This document shows, in pieces, positions 45,306 through 54,554 of a stretch of 64,000 bases of DNA. A program made the translations under genes and the position numbers. The notes beneath the pieces were generated by a model, which ran no database searches, had not been told where the DNA came from, and was given only the letters and a program-made list of their open reading frames with translations. The stretch covers positions 124,001 through 188,000 of the forward strand of contig NZ_QNRO01000001.1 of NCBI RefSeq assembly GCF_003315345.1, read 5' to 3'. How positions within the stretch are numbered: position 1 is the stretch's first letter; each line of letters begins with the position of its first letter. The stretch is from Marinobacter pelagius (GTDB lineage: Bacteria > Pseudomonadota > Gammaproteobacteria > Pseudomonadales > Oleiphilaceae).

Positions 45306-46043
45306 TCACGAATCCGAAAGCACCACATCCAACAGCTTGCCTTGTTCGTCCCAGACCAGCTCGAATCCCTGGTAGCGCGGTGCGCGGGCGACGTCCTCCA
45401 GGGCCTGAATGGAACGCACCGGAATGTCTACCAACAGGGAATTGACCAGCCATCCGGGCAGGGCACCATTGGGATCCGTGTGTTGTACCCAGATCATCCG
45501 GGTGCTGTCGCCCTCGGGGATGAACCGGTACAGGGTGTCCGAGCGGTCTACCCGGATCCGGTTGCTGCTTTCGGCCCGCAGGTCGGGGGTGGCATTCAGG
45601 TCCATGGTGACCTCGCCGCTGGCACGGTCGCCCCGGGTGCGGATCCGCAGTACGTAATCACGGTCCGCCACCGGCCAGGGCATGTCGTTCACCGAGTAGG
45701 CGTAGCGTTCATGGAAGTCACCCTCTCCGAAGGCATAGGATTCGCTGCAATTGTGGACCCACTCGGTGCAGGAGGCCGGATTGATCATGACCGCCATCAG
45801 ATTTTCGATCGGGACATCGAGCGTCGCAACTGCCTTGAAAGCCTTGAATTTGGAACCGGGCTGACCGGTGGTGTAGATGCGGATGTTGTCGGTTTCCGTG
45901 CGCAGTTCCCAGTCGGCGGTCTGCTCATCCGGCAGTTCTGCCGTCATTGCGGTGCCGCTCAGGGCTGCGAGCATCCAGGTGCAGACCATCCCTGCAAAGA
46001 CAATGCCCCGGCCTGCAAACCCATGGGCTCTTGGACTTCTCAT
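45306..46043 (-). CDS. START-domain lipid-binding-like exported protein
   Basis: A 245-residue protein: signal peptide (about 1-36, ending SGTAMTA before ELPDE) and a START/SRPBCC domain (WELRTETDNIRIYTTGQPGSKFKAFKAVATLDVPIENLMAVMINP...WPVADRDYVLRI). Probably binds a hydrophobic ligand in the periplasm. The ATG at 46043 is chosen because AAGGAAG lies 7-8 bases upstream; the GTG three codons earlier would overlap it. Divergent from the DUF2804 gene. Confidence 0.82.
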   Translation of the reverse strand: MRSPRAHGFAGRGIVFAGMVCTWMLAALSGTAMTAELPDEQTADWELRTETDNIRIYTTGQPGSKFKAFKAVATLDVPIENLMAVMINPASCTEWVHNCSESYAFGEGDFHERYAYSVNDMPWPVADRDYVLRIRTRGDRASGEVTMDLNATPDLRAESSNRIRVDRSDTLYRFIPEGDSTRMIWVQHTDPNGALPGWLVNSLLVDIPVRSIQALEDVARAPRYQGFELVWDEQGKLLDVVLSDS

Positions 46044-46121
46044 AGAGTACACTTCCTTGAAGACGATGCCGCCGAGTCTAGCATGGGGTAAAGGCCGGCA
46101 AAGGCACGAACACAGGGGATT

Positions 46122-47189
46122 GTGAACCAGGTAACTCCACTGGCTGATGGTTCCGCGAATTGGCCCGATCTGACGACCGCTATGACCATGACGAAGCTGA
46201 TTGACGACAAGGGACGAGTTCCTGCCGGAGTGCTCAGTGAACCGGTAGATACCATCAACTACCTGGACTATGACCTGCGTTCGGTCATGGATCGGCCCCG
46301 CTCGCGACTGGCGCGCCGGTGGCGGTTCAACCAGTTCCAGTTCGTCAGTGCCATGGGCCCTGGCTGGGTGTTCGGTATGGCCCTGGTGGATCTGAAGCTG
46401 CTTGGAAATGGCTTCTTCTATCTGTACGACTTCGAATCCGGAACCATGATGGAGCGGTCATTCCTGCAGCCGCTGGCGATGGGGACACATCTGGAGCCCT
46501 ACCCCGAGCATGGCCTGGCCCGTTTCCAAAAGGGGGAGGTTGACCTGCACATTGTGCCGGCGACCGGCGGGCGTAATGTTTCGGTGTCCGCGCCCGGCGG
46601 AATCCGGGTTGATCTGGAACTTCGGGAAGATCACGATCCGCTGCGCCTGGTATGCCCGGCGGGATACAATGGCTGGGTGTTCACCCGCAAGTCCGCCGGA
46701 CTGAAAGTGGAGGGTGAAGTCCGCTGGGATCACCAGATCTGGCGTTGCGATGACAATGTCCGGGGTTCCATCGACTGGAGCTGTGGCTTCATGCGCCGGG
46801 AAACCGCCTGGAACTGGGCCGCCATCGCAGGCGTGCTGGAAGGTGGCCGGTCGTTCGGGCTGAACCTGGCCGCCGGTGTCAACGAAACCGGAATGACGGA
46901 AAACGCTCTCTGGCTGGACGGTGTCTGCTCGAAACTGGCCGCGGCCAGTTTCTCCTTCGACCGTTACCGGCCCGGCAGCGACTGGCATGTGATCACGACC
47001 GATGGCCGGGTGGATCTGCATTTCGTGCCAGCGGGAGTGCGCAAGGAGAAGCTGAATGCGGGCATTCTGGCCTCGAATTTCCGCCAGTATGTGGGCACCT
47101 TCAGCGGCACGGTGATTGACGAGGCAGGAACAAAAATCCCCGTAGCAGGACTACGGGGATTGATGGAGGATCACTTTGCCCGCTGGTAG
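46122..47189 (+). CDS. DUF2804-family protein
   Basis: A 355-residue protein that fits DUF2804 along its length: LPLADG-like start, DLRSVMDRPRSRLARRWRFNQFQFVSAMGPGWVFGMALVDL, WDHQIWRCDDNVRGSIDWSCGFMRRETAWNWA. Mostly beta structure, without signal peptide; function unknown. GTG start with AGGGGA upstream. It shares a promoter region with the START-domain gene, so both may be related to lipid handling (weak inference). Confidence 0.82.
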   Translation: MNQVTPLADGSANWPDLTTAMTMTKLIDDKGRVPAGVLSEPVDTINYLDYDLRSVMDRPRSRLARRWRFNQFQFVSAMGPGWVFGMALVDLKLLGNGFFYLYDFESGTMMERSFLQPLAMGTHLEPYPEHGLARFQKGEVDLHIVPATGGRNVSVSAPGGIRVDLELREDHDPLRLVCPAGYNGWVFTRKSAGLKVEGEVRWDHQIWRCDDNVRGSIDWSCGFMRRETAWNWAAIAGVLEGGRSFGLNLAAGVNETGMTENALWLDGVCSKLAAASFSFDRYRPGSDWHVITTDGRVDLHFVPAGVRKEKLNAGILASNFRQYVGTFSGTVIDEAGTKIPVAGLRGLMEDHFARW

Positions 47190-47199
47190 CGGGGCAGGA

Positions 47200-47451
47200 C
47201 TATTTTTCCGGTAGTGTGACGTTCAGTTCAAGTACCGAACACCGTTCATTGCGGTCCACTTCGACCTGCACCATGTCATCGGAAATCTGCACATACTTGC
47301 GGATGACTTCCAGCAGCTCCTGCTGGAGCTGGGGCAGGTAGTCCGGCTGCTCCCGCTGGCCACGTTCATGGGCCACGATAATCTGCAGACGCTCCTTGGC
47401 GACACTGGCGCTTGCGTTTTTCTTGCTCCTGAAATAATCGAGGAAACTCAT
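47200..47451 (-). CDS. minE: Cell division topological factor MinE
   Basis: An 83-residue protein: membrane-targeting and anti-MinCD N-terminus ([32 protein letters not shown]) and C-terminal dimer domain. It drives MinD oscillation. Last gene of minCDE, 3 bp after minD. Confidence 0.96.
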   Translation of the reverse strand: MSFLDYFRSKKNASASVAKERLQIIVAHERGQREQPDYLPQLQQELLEVIRKYVQISDDMVQVEVDRNERCSVLELNVTLPEK

Positions 47452-47454
47452 CCC

Positions 47455-48267
47455 TTAGCCTCCCTTGAACATCCGCGTGAAGAACCCTTTCTTCTGGGCG
47501 GTCATGAAGCGGTGCTCCCGCTCCTCCCCCAACAGGCGGGCGACCGCATCCTCATAGGCCTGGCCGGCATCGCTGCCTTCCTCAAGAATGACCGGCAAAC
47601 CCTGGTTGGAGGCATTGAGCACCACCTGGCTTTCGGGAATCACGCCCAGCAAAGGGATGGCGAGGATCTCTTCCACATCACCCACGGACAGCATTTCACC
47701 CTTGGAAACCCGGTCCGGGTTGTATCGGGTCAGCAGCAGGTGTTCTTTCACCGGGTCCAGGCCCATTTCCGCCCGCCGGGACTTGCTCTGCAGAATGCCC
47801 AGGATGCGGTCGGAATCACGCACCGAGGAGACTTCCGGGTTGGTGACCACGATGGCTTCGTCGGCATGGTACAGGGCCATGAGGGCGCCGTGCTCGATAC
47901 CCGCCGGAGAGTCGCAGACGATGTAGTCGAACGTTTCCGACAGCTCGTTGATGACCCGCTCCACGCCTTCGCGGGTGAGCGCTTCTTTTTCCCGGGTCTG
48001 GGAGGCGGGGAGGATGTAGAGCGTATCCACCCGCTTGTCCCGGATGAGGGCCTGGTTCAGTGAGGCTTCGCCCTGGATGACGTTGACGAAGTCATAGACG
48101 ACCCGGCGCTCGCAATTCATGATCAGATCCAGATTGCGCAGTCCCACGTCGAAATCGATAACGACGGTCTTGTGACCGCGCTTGGCAAGGCCGGTGCTGA
48201 TTGAGGCGCTGGTGGTGGTCTTGCCAACGCCGCCTTTTCCTGAGGTTACGACAATGATTCTAGCCAA
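47455..48267 (-). CDS. minD: Septum site-determining ATPase MinD
   Basis: A 270-residue deviant-Walker ATPase: SGKGGVGKTTTSASI at 9-23, DFDVGLRNLDLIM, CDSPAGIE, and a C-terminal amphipathic membrane-targeting helix (TAQKKGFFTRMFKGG). Recruits MinC to the poles. 65 bp after minC. Confidence 0.97.
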   Translation of the reverse strand: MARIIVVTSGKGGVGKTTTSASISTGLAKRGHKTVVIDFDVGLRNLDLIMNCERRVVYDFVNVIQGEASLNQALIRDKRVDTLYILPASQTREKEALTREGVERVINELSETFDYIVCDSPAGIEHGALMALYHADEAIVVTNPEVSSVRDSDRILGILQSKSRRAEMGLDPVKEHLLLTRYNPDRVSKGEMLSVGDVEEILAIPLLGVIPESQVVLNASNQGLPVILEEGSDAGQAYEDAVARLLGEEREHRFMTAQKKGFFTRMFKGG

Positions 48268-48332
48268 GGTTCAGTTCCTGTTTCGCGGTGGATTCGTCGT
48301 GTCTTCTTGGTCGTTATTGTTGGTTGTAAACA

Positions 48333-49079
48333 TCAGGCCTTGTCCAGTGGCGTTACCACCAGCAGGTCGTCCCTGAGCTGGATCTGCACAGCGTTCTTCC
48401 AGCCGTTGTCCTGAAGATCTTCGGAGATTTTATAGTGTCCGGCGATGGACACAAGCTCTGCTTCCAGTGACTGGCAGAAAATCCGGGCGGATTCGCCGCC
48501 GTGGATTCCGGCCAGTGCCCGGCCCCGCAGCGGGCCGTAGACATGGATGTTGCCAGCCGCCAGGATTTCCGCCCCGGCCTGCACTGGCCCAAGCACGATC
48601 ACGTCGCCTTCCGGGGCATGGATCTGTTGGCCCGAACGGACCGGATGGTTGATGATCCGGGCCGGTGCCGGGCCGGTAGGCTGCCCGGTCTGCGGTTCGC
48701 TCTCCGGTTCTGCGGTCGCCTCCGGTTCCTGGGGCTTTTCCCGCTGGCCGGAGCCCGGCAGCAGTGCCAGTGACGCGCCCCGGGCAAGCCGGCGCTGGTC
48801 TTCATTACCGCCACGCACGCCGATCACCTGGATGTTGTGCCGGCGGCAGGTACCGATGATCTTGAAGAAGTCCAGTTCACTGTCCAGCCCCTCGTACTTC
48901 TCCAGACTGATGATCAGCGGGATGTCCTTGAAGAACCCCGGCGCCTGGTTGATCTTTTCCCGGAGGTTGGTCTCGAACTCGTCGTTATCGAAGTAATAGA
49001 GCTCAAGGGCTGTCAGCGAGACGTTCGCGCTCTTGAACTGGAAACTCTGTTGTACCCCGGTGCTGGCGGTATCGGTCAT
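48333..49079 (-). CDS. minC: Septum site-determining protein MinC
   Basis: A 248-residue inhibitor of FtsZ assembly: N-terminal FtsZ-binding domain, a Pro/Glu-rich linker (about 110-140), and the C-terminal beta-helix (GDVIVLGPVQAGAEILAAGNIHVYGPLRGRALAGI) for MinD binding. Its ATG overlaps the stop of the HopJ-family gene (ATGA). Confidence 0.95.
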   Translation of the reverse strand: MTDTASTGVQQSFQFKSANVSLTALELYYFDNDEFETNLREKINQAPGFFKDIPLIISLEKYEGLDSELDFFKIIGTCRRHNIQVIGVRGGNEDQRRLARGASLALLPGSGQREKPQEPEATAEPESEPQTGQPTGPAPARIINHPVRSGQQIHAPEGDVIVLGPVQAGAEILAAGNIHVYGPLRGRALAGIHGGESARIFCQSLEAELVSIAGHYKISEDLQDNGWKNAVQIQLRDDLLVVTPLDKA

Positions 49080-49456
49080 GAAGGTGTCTCTTCCTTGGTA
49101 TCGGGCGCAGTGAGAGGTCGCAAGGGTTCGCCGTCAAAGCGGATGCCGGACCAGCCGGTGCTGATGAACTGGCGGATATTGCCGTGGCTGTCACCGGCGG
49201 GCTCGTCCAGTACCTGCTGATAATGCTGGGCAAACAGGCGGAGGGTTTCGGACTCACTGAGATTGCAGTGGCGCCCGAGCCCGAATACCCGACAGGAAGC
49301 GGCGTTCTCTCCGGCGGCGTTGAACAGCGGGCCGTTGTGAAAACCGGTCGGCTGGTACTCGAAGTAGCGTTCGACCAACGCCAGGGTGTCATCGAAATCG
49401 CTGCGGCCGGCCTCCAGGGCCGCCAGATGGATGCGCACCGCCTCGTTCACGTTCAT
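49076..49456 (-). CDS. HopJ-family protein
   Basis: A 126-residue protein starting MNVNEAVRIHLAALEAG, with YFEYQPTGFHNGPLFNAAGENAASCRVFGLGR and LRLFAQHYQQVL, the pattern of the HopJ (HopPmaJ) family first named as a type III effector but widespread in non-pathogens. No secretion gene is nearby, so an effector role is unlikely. It overlaps DUF1244 upstream (TAATG) and minC downstream (ATGA), which suggests co-expression with cell division genes. Confidence 0.85.
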   Translation of the reverse strand: MNVNEAVRIHLAALEAGRSDFDDTLALVERYFEYQPTGFHNGPLFNAAGENAASCRVFGLGRHCNLSESETLRLFAQHYQQVLDEPAGDSHGNIRQFISTGWSGIRFDGEPLRPLTAPDTKEETPS

Positions 49457-49734
49457 TACTTGTGATCCTGCTTGGGGCCGACCTGGTAGCGCTCTTTCCA
49501 TTCTTCGTAGGGCATGCCGTAGATTTCTTCCCGGGCGTCGGGATCGGAAATCTCGAAACCGCGTTCCTCGGCCTCCGCCCGGTACCATTTTGACAGGCAG
49601 TTGCGGCAGAACCCGGCCAGGTTCATCAGATCGATATTCTGCACCTCGGTGTTGTCCCGCAGGTGCTTGACCAGACGGCGGAAGGCCGCCGCTTCAATTT
49701 CAGTGCGTTCGGATTCGGGGATCGGGTTGCTCAT
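49456..49734 (-). CDS. DUF1244-family protein
   Basis: A 92-residue protein: AAAFRRLVKHLRDNTEVQNIDLMNLAGFCRNCLSKWYRAEAEERG is the DUF1244 signature with CRNC. Function unknown. First gene of the run that continues with the HopJ-family gene and minC, and divergent from dinB. Confidence 0.9.
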   Translation of the reverse strand: MSNPIPESERTEIEAAAFRRLVKHLRDNTEVQNIDLMNLAGFCRNCLSKWYRAEAEERGFEISDPDAREEIYGMPYEEWKERYQVGPKQDHK

Positions 49735-49809
49735 GGGGCCCTCGCGGTAGTCCTGGTAGTGTTGTTGGAGTTCCCTGACATTCTCGGCATGTTAGCGTAA
49801 TATACAAGG

Positions 49810-49825
49810 CTGTATATATGTACAG
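49810..49825. promoter_or_regulatory. LexA (SOS) box upstream of dinB
   Basis: CTGTATATATGTACAG fits CTG-N10-CAG with an AT-only style centre and lies 24 bp before the dinB ATG. The same stretch overlaps a second dyad TATACA-AGGC-TGTATA (49801-49816). Confidence 0.85.
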
Positions 49826-49849
49826 AGTGTGGACGCGAGCCCCCTGACC

Positions 49850-50914
49850 ATGCCCCAGCGCAAGATCATCCATGTGGATTGTGATTGCTTCTACGCCGCC
49901 GTGGAAATGCGAGACGACCCCAGCCTGCGGGATGTTCCCCTGGCCGTGGGTGGTGAGGGTGGCCGGGGCGTGGTAACCACCTGCAATTACCGGGCCCGCG
50001 CCTTCGGCGTCCGTTCGGCCATGCCCGGTAGTGAAGCCCGGCGCCTGTGCCCGGGTCTGGTGACGGTGCCGCCGGACATGGGCAAGTACCGGGCGGTCTC
50101 CCGCCAGGTGATGGATATCCTGCGGGAGCTGACCGACCTGGTGGAGCCCCTGTCCCTGGATGAGGCCTTCCTGGATGTGTCTGATGTTTCCGACCACAAG
50201 GGCAGCGGCACCCTCATGGCCCGTTATCTCAGGGAGCGCATTCACCGGGAAGTGGGCATCACGGTTTCCGCCGGGGTAGCGCCCAACAAGTTCCTCGCCA
50301 AGATTGCCAGCGACTGGCAGAAACCCGACGGCCTCTTTGTCATCACCCCGGACCGGGTGCAGGAGTTTGTCCGTGACCTGCCGGTGGAGAAGCTCTTCGG
50401 GGTGGGGCAGGTGACCGCCGCCAAACTCCATGCCCTGGGGGTAAAGACCTGCGGTGACATGCAGGCGTTGGGGGCGGATGTCCTGCTGGACCGGTTTGGC
50501 AAGCAGGGCTATCGCCTGCACGAGATGGCCCATGGTCGGGACGAACGGCCGGTGGTGGTGTCCCGCATCGCCAAGTCGGTGAGTGTCGAGCGCACCTTTT
50601 CCCAGGATTTGCCGGACAAGAGCGCTTGCGAGTCGGTCATGCCCGCCCTGGTGGCAGATCTCAACCTCCGGCTCAGCCGGAAAGGGCGAAGCAAACCGAT
50701 CCACAAGCTGTTTATAAAGATCCGTTACAGTGATTTTTCCACCCACACCCTGGAGCGGGTCCGTGACTATTTGGCCGAGCCCGAGGTGGCCGATTATCAG
50801 CCCCTGCTAGACGAGCTGGTCACCAACACCGAGCGGCCGGTCCGGTTGCTCGGAGTGGGTGTGCGGTTCCGCAATGATGATGCGCCGGTGACCCAGTTGA
50901 GGCTGTTCGACTGA
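49850..50914 (+). CDS. dinB: DNA polymerase IV
   Basis: A 354-residue Y-family translesion polymerase: [15 protein letters not shown] (first catalytic Asp), [26 protein letters not shown] (Asp-Glu pair) and C-terminal little-finger domain, ending TQLRLFD, a beta-clamp binding motif. The ATG at 49850 gives [18 protein letters not shown] control is indicated by the LexA box. Confidence 0.96.
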   Translation: MPQRKIIHVDCDCFYAAVEMRDDPSLRDVPLAVGGEGGRGVVTTCNYRARAFGVRSAMPGSEARRLCPGLVTVPPDMGKYRAVSRQVMDILRELTDLVEPLSLDEAFLDVSDVSDHKGSGTLMARYLRERIHREVGITVSAGVAPNKFLAKIASDWQKPDGLFVITPDRVQEFVRDLPVEKLFGVGQVTAAKLHALGVKTCGDMQALGADVLLDRFGKQGYRLHEMAHGRDERPVVVSRIAKSVSVERTFSQDLPDKSACESVMPALVADLNLRLSRKGRSKPIHKLFIKIRYSDFSTHTLERVRDYLAEPEVADYQPLLDELVTNTERPVRLLGVGVRFRNDDAPVTQLRLFD

Positions 50915-51487
50915 TCAGCCGGCGATCATCGCCGTGGCTGCCCCCAATAGCTGGTGGAAGGACAGGTAACCGATAGCACCGCCGATCAGCGCCCCGGCAA
51001 TCACGTCGGTCGGGTAATGCAGACCCAGAACCACCCGCGAGGCGGCAACGCTCAGGGTGAAGGGCAGGATGTACAGCGCCAGCCCGGGCAGGGCGGCCAT
51101 CAACATGACCTGGAAGCAGGCAGCATAGAGTGTGTGGCCGGAAGGGAAGCTGTAGCGGTCCAGGGGCGGCGTGCCGCAGTTGATGGACGGGAAGGATATG
51201 AACGGCCGCTCCCGGATCAGCCACCGTTTCAGCAGCTTGTAGGTGACCGTCGAGGTCAGGCCCGTTATGGCCATCAGCAGGGCCAGGCCGGGTCCTGCAG
51301 CCGGTTCAATCAGTGGCAGTGACAGGATCAGCGCGTACCAGAACCAGCCATCGCCCAGCCGGCTGACTGTGCGGAAGTAACCCAGCACCGGCCGGAACCG
51401 GACCGAGCGGTTGATGGCCTGGCACAGCAGGTATTCCCGCTGGTCGGCCCGCTCAAAGAATCGAGATGCTTTGCTTGTTGAGGACAT
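50915..51487 (-). CDS. PAP2-family membrane phosphatase
   Basis: A 190-residue integral membrane protein with the three PAP2 motifs: KRWLIRERPF, PSGH (YSFPSGHTLYAA) and SRVVLGLHYPTDV. It probably dephosphorylates a lipid phosphate such as undecaprenyl pyrophosphate or phosphatidate. The start MSSTSKASRFFERAD lies within the end of the glycosyltransferase gene (35-bp overlap), so the two are translationally linked. Confidence 0.88.
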   Translation of the reverse strand: MSSTSKASRFFERADQREYLLCQAINRSVRFRPVLGYFRTVSRLGDGWFWYALILSLPLIEPAAGPGLALLMAITGLTSTVTYKLLKRWLIRERPFISFPSINCGTPPLDRYSFPSGHTLYAACFQVMLMAALPGLALYILPFTLSVAASRVVLGLHYPTDVIAGALIGGAIGYLSFHQLLGAATAMIAG

Positions 51488-52673
51488 GGTACCCCGCCTT
51501 GTTATCCGGGTTGAGGACCAGCTGTTCGAACTGTTCGATCTGGGCTGACCAGTTGAGTTCCAGGGCATCGAGTCGGGCCTGGTTGCGCAGGCGGCCAAGC
51601 AGTGTCGGCTGGTCGGCCAGTCTCAGGGCGCAGTCGACAAAGCCCTCGTCATCCTCGAGGTGGACTTTCATCCCGTTCTCTTCGTTCCGGATGTGTTCGC
51701 TGGCTGCACCATCGTCAAACGCCACCACCGCCAGGCCGCTGGCCATGGCTTCCAGTACCACGTTGCCGAAAGTGTCGGTCTTGCTCGGGAACAGGAACAG
51801 ATCCCCGGATGCATAGAATTTCGCCAGCTCCTCTCCCCGACGGATACCGCAGAACAGGTATTCGGGATGGCGCTCGCTCAGTTCACGACGCAAAGGCCCG
51901 TCGCCAACGAGGATGAACCGGGAGTTGGGGTGAAGCCCCCGGATCCTTTCATAGCAGGCCACCGCCAGGCGAAGGTTTTTCTCCGGGGCCAGGCGACCGA
52001 CATAGATTATCGCCCGGTCGTTCGGCGCGAGCCCCCATTGCCTGCGAAGCTCGTTATCCCGCTTGTGGGGGGAGAACCGGTTGCAGTCTATGCCCCGGCT
52101 CCACAGGCCGGTGGCAGGGATCCCCATGGCACGGGTTACCTGCTGCATCTTGCGGGTGGGAACGAGGGTTACGTCCGTGCGGTTGTGGAACCAGCGGCCG
52201 TAGGCGCAAAGCACCCGTTCCAGGGCTCCGATGCCGTAGTAGCGGCTGTACTGGTGGAAATTGGTGTGGAAGCCGGAGCTGACCGGGATGCCGATCCGTC
52301 TTGCCGCGCTCACCGCCGCCACACCCAGTGGCCCCTGGGTAGCAACATAGACCGCGTCCGGGCGTTGATCCCGCCACAGGCGCGCCAAGCGACGAGTGCT
52401 GGTAAAGCCAAAGCGGAGGTCGGCATAGCCGGGCAGTGGCAGGCCCGGAACTACAAGCTCCTCATTGAACAGGGCGTCACCAGCACTGGCCACGGAGCCA
52501 GTCAGTTCGTGACGCTGCCGGGGCCTGACCACAGTTACCCGGTGGCCCCGCTGCATCAGCCCCTGGCACAGGTGTCGCAACGTATTGGCCACGCCATTGA
52601 TTTCCGGCGGAAAAGTCTCGGAAACAATGGTAATGTGTTGCTGGCGCCGGTTGGGCTGGGTGGTCTGGGTCAC
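51453..52673 (-). CDS. GT4-family glycosyltransferase
   Basis: A 406-residue GT-B fold enzyme: acceptor-side N-terminus (IVSETFPPEINGVANTLRHL) and donor-side FPSKTDTFGNVVLEAMASGLAVVAF with the EX7E-type pattern, IIYVGRLAPEKNLRLA. Close in pattern to MgtA-like mannosyl or glycolipid transferases. GTG start with AGGA upstream. With the PAP2 gene it may act on a glycolipid; the exact substrate is unknown. Confidence 0.88.
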   Translation of the reverse strand: MTQTTQPNRRQQHITIVSETFPPEINGVANTLRHLCQGLMQRGHRVTVVRPRQRHELTGSVASAGDALFNEELVVPGLPLPGYADLRFGFTSTRRLARLWRDQRPDAVYVATQGPLGVAAVSAARRIGIPVSSGFHTNFHQYSRYYGIGALERVLCAYGRWFHNRTDVTLVPTRKMQQVTRAMGIPATGLWSRGIDCNRFSPHKRDNELRRQWGLAPNDRAIIYVGRLAPEKNLRLAVACYERIRGLHPNSRFILVGDGPLRRELSERHPEYLFCGIRRGEELAKFYASGDLFLFPSKTDTFGNVVLEAMASGLAVVAFDDGAASEHIRNEENGMKVHLEDDEGFVDCALRLADQPTLLGRLRNQARLDALELNWSAQIEQFEQLVLNPDNKAGYHVLNKQSISIL

Positions 52674-52787
52674 GGTGTTTCCTGTGGTTCCTCTTACATG
52701 CCTTCACTATGGGAAGCGCACATGACAGTTATGCGACACTCCCGTGACATTCCTTTTACCCGTGCAATGAACTGAAGCGGAGACGAT

Positions 52788-53825
52788 ATGCAGACGCGAA
52801 AGTTAGGTAATACCAACATTGATGTGAGCCTGATCTGCCTGGGCACCATGACCTGGGGCGAGCAGAACACCGAGCAGGAAGCCTTCGAACAGCTGGACTA
52901 TGCGACGGGTGAGGGCATCAACTTCATCGACGCCGCGGAAATGTACCCGGTGCCGCCGAAACCGGACACCCAGGGGCGGACGGAAACCTACCTGGGCAAC
53001 TGGCTGGCCCGGCGTGGCCGCCGGGACGATCTGGTGATCGCCTCGAAGGTGGCGGGGCCGGGCAATGGCCTGAGTTACCTGCGCAATGGTCCCAGGCTGA
53101 CCCGGGATCATATCCGTCAGGCCTGCGAGGACAGCCTCAAGCGTCTGCAGACGGATTACATCGATCTGTACCAGGTGCACTGGCCGGACCGGAACGCCAA
53201 CTTCTTTGGCAAACTGGGTTATGTGCACAAGCCGGATGAGGACGCCACGCCGATCGAGGAAACCCTCTCAGCACTGGACGAACTGGTCCGGGAAGGGAAG
53301 GTCCGCCACATCGGCCTGTCAAACGAGACGCCCTGGGGGACCTCCGAGTACCTGCGGCTGTCCCGGGAAAAAGGCTGGCCCCGGGTGGTCAGTATCCAGA
53401 ATCCCTATAACCTGCTTAACCGCACGTTCGAGTTGGGGCTGGCGGAGTTCGCCCATCGTGAGCAGACCGGTCTGCTGGCCTACTCGCCCCTGGCCTTTGG
53501 CATGTTGTCGGGCAAGTATCTTGGTGGCAAGTGGCCAGAGAAGGGGCGGCTCACCCTCTATGAACGCTTCAGCCGGTACACATCCGACCGTGGCATGGAT
53601 GCAACCCGCGCCTATGCCGAGCTGGCCGGTCAGCACGGCCTGACGCCGACCCAGCTGGCCCTTGCCTACGTGAACAGCCGGAGCTTCGTCACCAGCAACA
53701 TCATTGGCGCGACCACGATGGATCAGCTCCGGGAGAACATCGGCTCTGCCAATATCACGCTGGCTGAGCCTGTGCTGGAGGCGATCGAGGAAATCCACCG
53801 GGAGTTTACCTATCCCTGTCCCTGA
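52788..53825 (+). CDS. Aldo/keto reductase (Tas-like)
   Basis: A 345-residue NADPH-dependent (beta/alpha)8 barrel: CLGTMTWGEQNTEQEAFEQLDYATGEGINFIDAAEMYPVPP is the Tas signature, with Asp, Tyr and Lys (IASKVAGPG) of the active site and the usual HW in YQVHWPDR. Oxidoreductase of unknown substrate. Divergent from the glycosyltransferase. Confidence 0.9.
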   Translation: MQTRKLGNTNIDVSLICLGTMTWGEQNTEQEAFEQLDYATGEGINFIDAAEMYPVPPKPDTQGRTETYLGNWLARRGRRDDLVIASKVAGPGNGLSYLRNGPRLTRDHIRQACEDSLKRLQTDYIDLYQVHWPDRNANFFGKLGYVHKPDEDATPIEETLSALDELVREGKVRHIGLSNETPWGTSEYLRLSREKGWPRVVSIQNPYNLLNRTFELGLAEFAHREQTGLLAYSPLAFGMLSGKYLGGKWPEKGRLTLYERFSRYTSDRGMDATRAYAELAGQHGLTPTQLALAYVNSRSFVTSNIIGATTMDQLRENIGSANITLAEPVLEAIEEIHREFTYPCP

Positions 53826-53913
53826 TGCTCCGGGTCGGCAAACGGCAGTTTTGGGCCCTGCTGAGGCCGGGCTCGAAGCTGCTGTTACGTTCTGAAAAAA
53901 TGGGGATTATTTT

Positions 53914-53953
53914 TTGACAAAAAAGTGGCTAAAAATTGACAAAAAGTCGGCGT
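53914..53953. repeat. Direct repeat of TTGACAAAAA...GT..GGC, 22-bp period
   Basis: TTGACA occurs at 53914 and 53936, each followed by A4-6 and GT(C)GGC. Two copies on the same face of the helix could be a regulator site or overlapping -35 elements for the following small gene. No good -10 is visible at the usual distance. The 228 bp gap 53826-54053 holds nothing else I can name. Confidence 0.4.
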
Positions 53954-54053
53954 GATTGTGTGCAAATTCACATCTTTTCCGGGATCATTCATTAGACTTT
54001 AGCCTAGGTCATCGAGCATTATCTATCCCGGTTTACAGGTCTTTGTCAGTGTC

Positions 54054-54380
54054 ATGATTATTCGTATTTTTGTCGCCCTGCTTGCTCTCAATCTCGTCGC
54101 CTTTGTTGTCCGCGCCGATGCAGCGGAGCGGCCTTTTAGTGAGGATCCGGAGCCGGTGAATACCGTTCAGGAGCTCTACCAGATTCAGGAGCGGATAGTG
54201 GGAAACTTTGAGGATGACAGTTCCGAGGCCATCACCGAAATCGGTTCCCGGCTGCTCAGCCTCTCGCTCACTCGATCCCGTTCGGACGATAAGCATTACG
54301 CGTCCGATCCTGCGCAGGCCGACCATGGCATCGCCCTGCTGAATGAAGGCGCCTGTCTCAATCTGAAGTGGAACTTCTGA
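54054..54380 (+). CDS. Small exported hypothetical protein
   Basis: A 108-residue protein with a signal peptide (IIRIFVALLALNLVAFVVRADA, cleavage near residue 23). The mature part is acidic (SEDPEPVNTVQELYQIQERIVGNFEDDSSEAITEI). No family recognised. Monocistronic. The overlapping antisense frame is judged a shadow because it lacks such a signal. Confidence 0.6.
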   Translation: MIIRIFVALLALNLVAFVVRADAAERPFSEDPEPVNTVQELYQIQERIVGNFEDDSSEAITEIGSRLLSLSLTRSRSDDKHYASDPAQADHGIALLNEGACLNLKWNF

Positions 54381-54554
54381 ATCTGAAGCGCTCCTGACTT
54401 CCCGCTTGTCCCGTTTGTACCGTCCCTGCCTGTCCCACCTTTTTAATTCCAACTAGTCTGGTTACTGATCTGGCGCATTGTCTGGGCGGCCCTCCCGTGT
54501 GATTATCTGCCCATAACCCTGTTGTGGTCCGGAAAAACAAGAAGGAGCTTGGTG

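Noticed and set aside
49076..49456. HopJ-family gene as evidence of a type III secretion effector
   Set aside because: No secretion genes nearby and the gene is coupled to minC; the family is widespread in free-living bacteria.
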